DNA of 41,374 bases, taken from NCBI GenBank assembly GCA_025361585.1, contig JANYKK010000351.1:1-41374 (forward strand), written 5' to 3'. The position numbers and the translations under genes are program-made. This document shows positions 39,783 through 41,374 of the stretch, in pieces. Numbering within the stretch: position 1 is the first letter of the stretch; each line of letters opens with the position of its first letter. This DNA comes from Methylobacter sp. (GTDB lineage: Bacteria; Pseudomonadota; Gammaproteobacteria; Methylococcales; Methylomonadaceae). Under the pieces are notes generated by a model. That model searched no databases. It saw only the letters and a list, made by a program, of their open reading frames with translations, and was not told the DNA's origin.

Positions 39783-41186
39783 ATGGCAAATCTTACTTTT
39801 TTAGGCGCAACTGGACAAGTTACCGGTTCCTGTTATTTGGTGGAAAGCGATTCCAGCCGTATTTTGCTTGATTGCGGAATGTTTCAGGGTTCAAGAGAAA
39901 CAGAAAAACAAAATGAAGCCGATTTTCCGTTTTCCCCGGCGGATATTGATGCGGTGGTGTTATCTCATGCTCATCTTGATCATTGCGGGCGCTTGCCCAA
40001 GCTGGTTAAAGATGGATTCAATGGGCCGGTGTTTCTGACTGAGGCCAGTTTTTCGCTGTTGGAATTGATGTTGATGGATGCTGCTCATCTGCAATTACGG
40101 GATACGGAGTGGGAAAACAAGCGTCGGGAGCGAGCCGGTAAGCCGCTGCTTGAACCTTTATATACCGAGGCGGATGTTAAAGCGTTGCTGGCGTTACGTC
40201 AGCCGATAGCCTATGGCGTAGAAACTAAAATACTGCCTACTCTAAGCGTTTCTTTTCATGAAGCCGGACATATACTCGGTTCGGCTATAGTGCGTTTGCG
40301 TATCAACGATAAAGATAAAGTCAAAACACTGGTTTTTTCCGGTGATTTGGGCAATCCGAGTTCGCCATTATTGCGCGATCCGACAATTTTAACCGAAGCC
40401 GATATATTGTTGCTTGAATCTACTTACGGCGACCGCGACCATAAGCCGCTGGAAAGCACCTTAGATGAATTGCGTGTGGCATTGGCGGAGGCAGCAGAGA
40501 GTGGTGGCAATGTCATTATTCCGGCTTTTGCGGTGGGCAGAACCCAGGATCTGATTTACTGGCTAGGCAAAATTCAGCGTCAGGGAGGATTGCCACAGCA
40601 ACAAATTTATCTGGATAGCCCGATGGCAATCAGCGCCAGTAATATCTACGCTGAAAATGTGAGCTTATTCAATATAGATGATCCTGAATTTACCGAAGTT
40701 GCCCCCGGTGGCTGGCAAGCTTGGCTGCCGGGACTGATTTATTCTCAGGCAGCTGAAGAGTCCATGGCCGTTAACCGTATTGCCGGTGGCGTGGTAATTA
40801 TTGCCGGTAGCGGCATGTGCAATGGCGGGCGCATTCGCCACCATCTTAAATACAATTTATGGCGGCGCAATGCGCATATTATCATCGCAGGCTTTCAGGC
40901 CGAGGGCACTTTAGGCCGGGCTATTGTTGACGGTAAAAAGTCGCATTTGAAAATTTTGGGTGCTGAAGTCAGTGTGGCGGCCAAGGTGCATACCCTGGGC
41001 GCATTAAGCGCCCATGCCGATCAAAGTCAGTTGTTAGACTGGGCTAGTCATTTTAAAGAGCCCAAGCCTAAGCTTTATCTGATTCATGGCGAAAAAACGG
41101 CCACATTGTCATTGCAGACTTGCTTCAAACGAGTGGGATGGCATGCCAATATACCTGCTGTGGGAGAGAAAGTTGCTATTTGTTAA
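39783..41186 (+). CDS. MBL-fold, beta-CASP RNA-processing exonuclease-like protein
   Basis: MANLTFLGATGQVTGSCYLVES; LSHAHLDHCGRLPKL; FSGDLG; STYGDRDH; internal ATG at 39783 preferred. Confidence 0.92.
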   Translation: MANLTFLGATGQVTGSCYLVESDSSRILLDCGMFQGSRETEKQNEADFPFSPADIDAVVLSHAHLDHCGRLPKLVKDGFNGPVFLTEASFSLLELMLMDAAHLQLRDTEWENKRRERAGKPLLEPLYTEADVKALLALRQPIAYGVETKILPTLSVSFHEAGHILGSAIVRLRINDKDKVKTLVFSGDLGNPSSPLLRDPTILTEADILLLESTYGDRDHKPLESTLDELRVALAEAAESGGNVIIPAFAVGRTQDLIYWLGKIQRQGGLPQQQIYLDSPMAISASNIYAENVSLFNIDDPEFTEVAPGGWQAWLPGLIYSQAAEESMAVNRIAGGVVIIAGSGMCNGGRIRHHLKYNLWRRNAHIIIAGFQAEGTLGRAIVDGKKSHLKILGAEVSVAAKVHTLGALSAHADQSQLLDWASHFKEPKPKLYLIHGEKTATLSLQTCFKRVGWHANIPAVGEKVAIC

Positions 41187-41294
41187 TGGCTTGACGCCGA
41201 TTGATTAATCGTCCGATGCTCCCTCTTTATTGTAGAGTAAATTCTTTGTGAATTGTTAGCCAGTAAATAGCGGTAAATAAAGTTGGCATGGCTG

Positions 41295-41322
41295 TTGACT
41301 GGAAAGTTGGATTGGTTATAAT
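41295..41322 (+). promoter_or_regulatory. near-consensus sigma70 promoter near the window edge
   Basis: TTGACT-N16-TATAAT. Confidence 0.65.
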
Positions 41323-41374
41323 GGTCGGCTTCTTCGGGGCTTGGTAGCAGGCTTTGACAGGAATGGAAAGCGAA

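Overview
Chromosomal window from a gammaproteobacterium. A methanotroph of the Methylococcales type is an inference from gene content (HpnN-like RND exporter) and overall style, not proven. Most of the window is conserved housekeeping sequence: apbE, an hpnN-like RND gene, DHH phosphoesterase, class I fumarase, hfq-hflX-hflK-hflC, hisZ, purA, an MHS-type MFS transporter, glnS, rlmJ, an rlmA-like gene, an RMD1/DUF155 gene, a QEGLA/DUF1704 gene, DUF882, an L,D-transpeptidase and an MBL-fold/beta-CASP RNase. The accessory part is roughly 18.2-25.3 kb. It holds a frameshifted lipoprotein, a DUF4062 gene truncated by an IS1595-like element, a truncated IS30 transposase, and an IS200/RAYT-like Y1 transposase between ~70-bp inverted repeats built of palindromes. 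The IS1595-like element has a split transposase reading frame, a convergent winged-helix-like passenger gene and conspicuous dyad sites. REP-like palindromes, many starting with GTAG, are scattered through intergenic regions. The best leads are the symmetric Y1 transposase/REP unit, the regulatory architecture of the IS1595-like element, a translationally coupled 21-codon uORF ahead of a Tat-type DUF882 gene, and a nested foldback element at 27.3 kb. No CRISPR array, rRNA or tRNA was recognised. All calls are by eye from sequence and translated ORFs; no searches were run.
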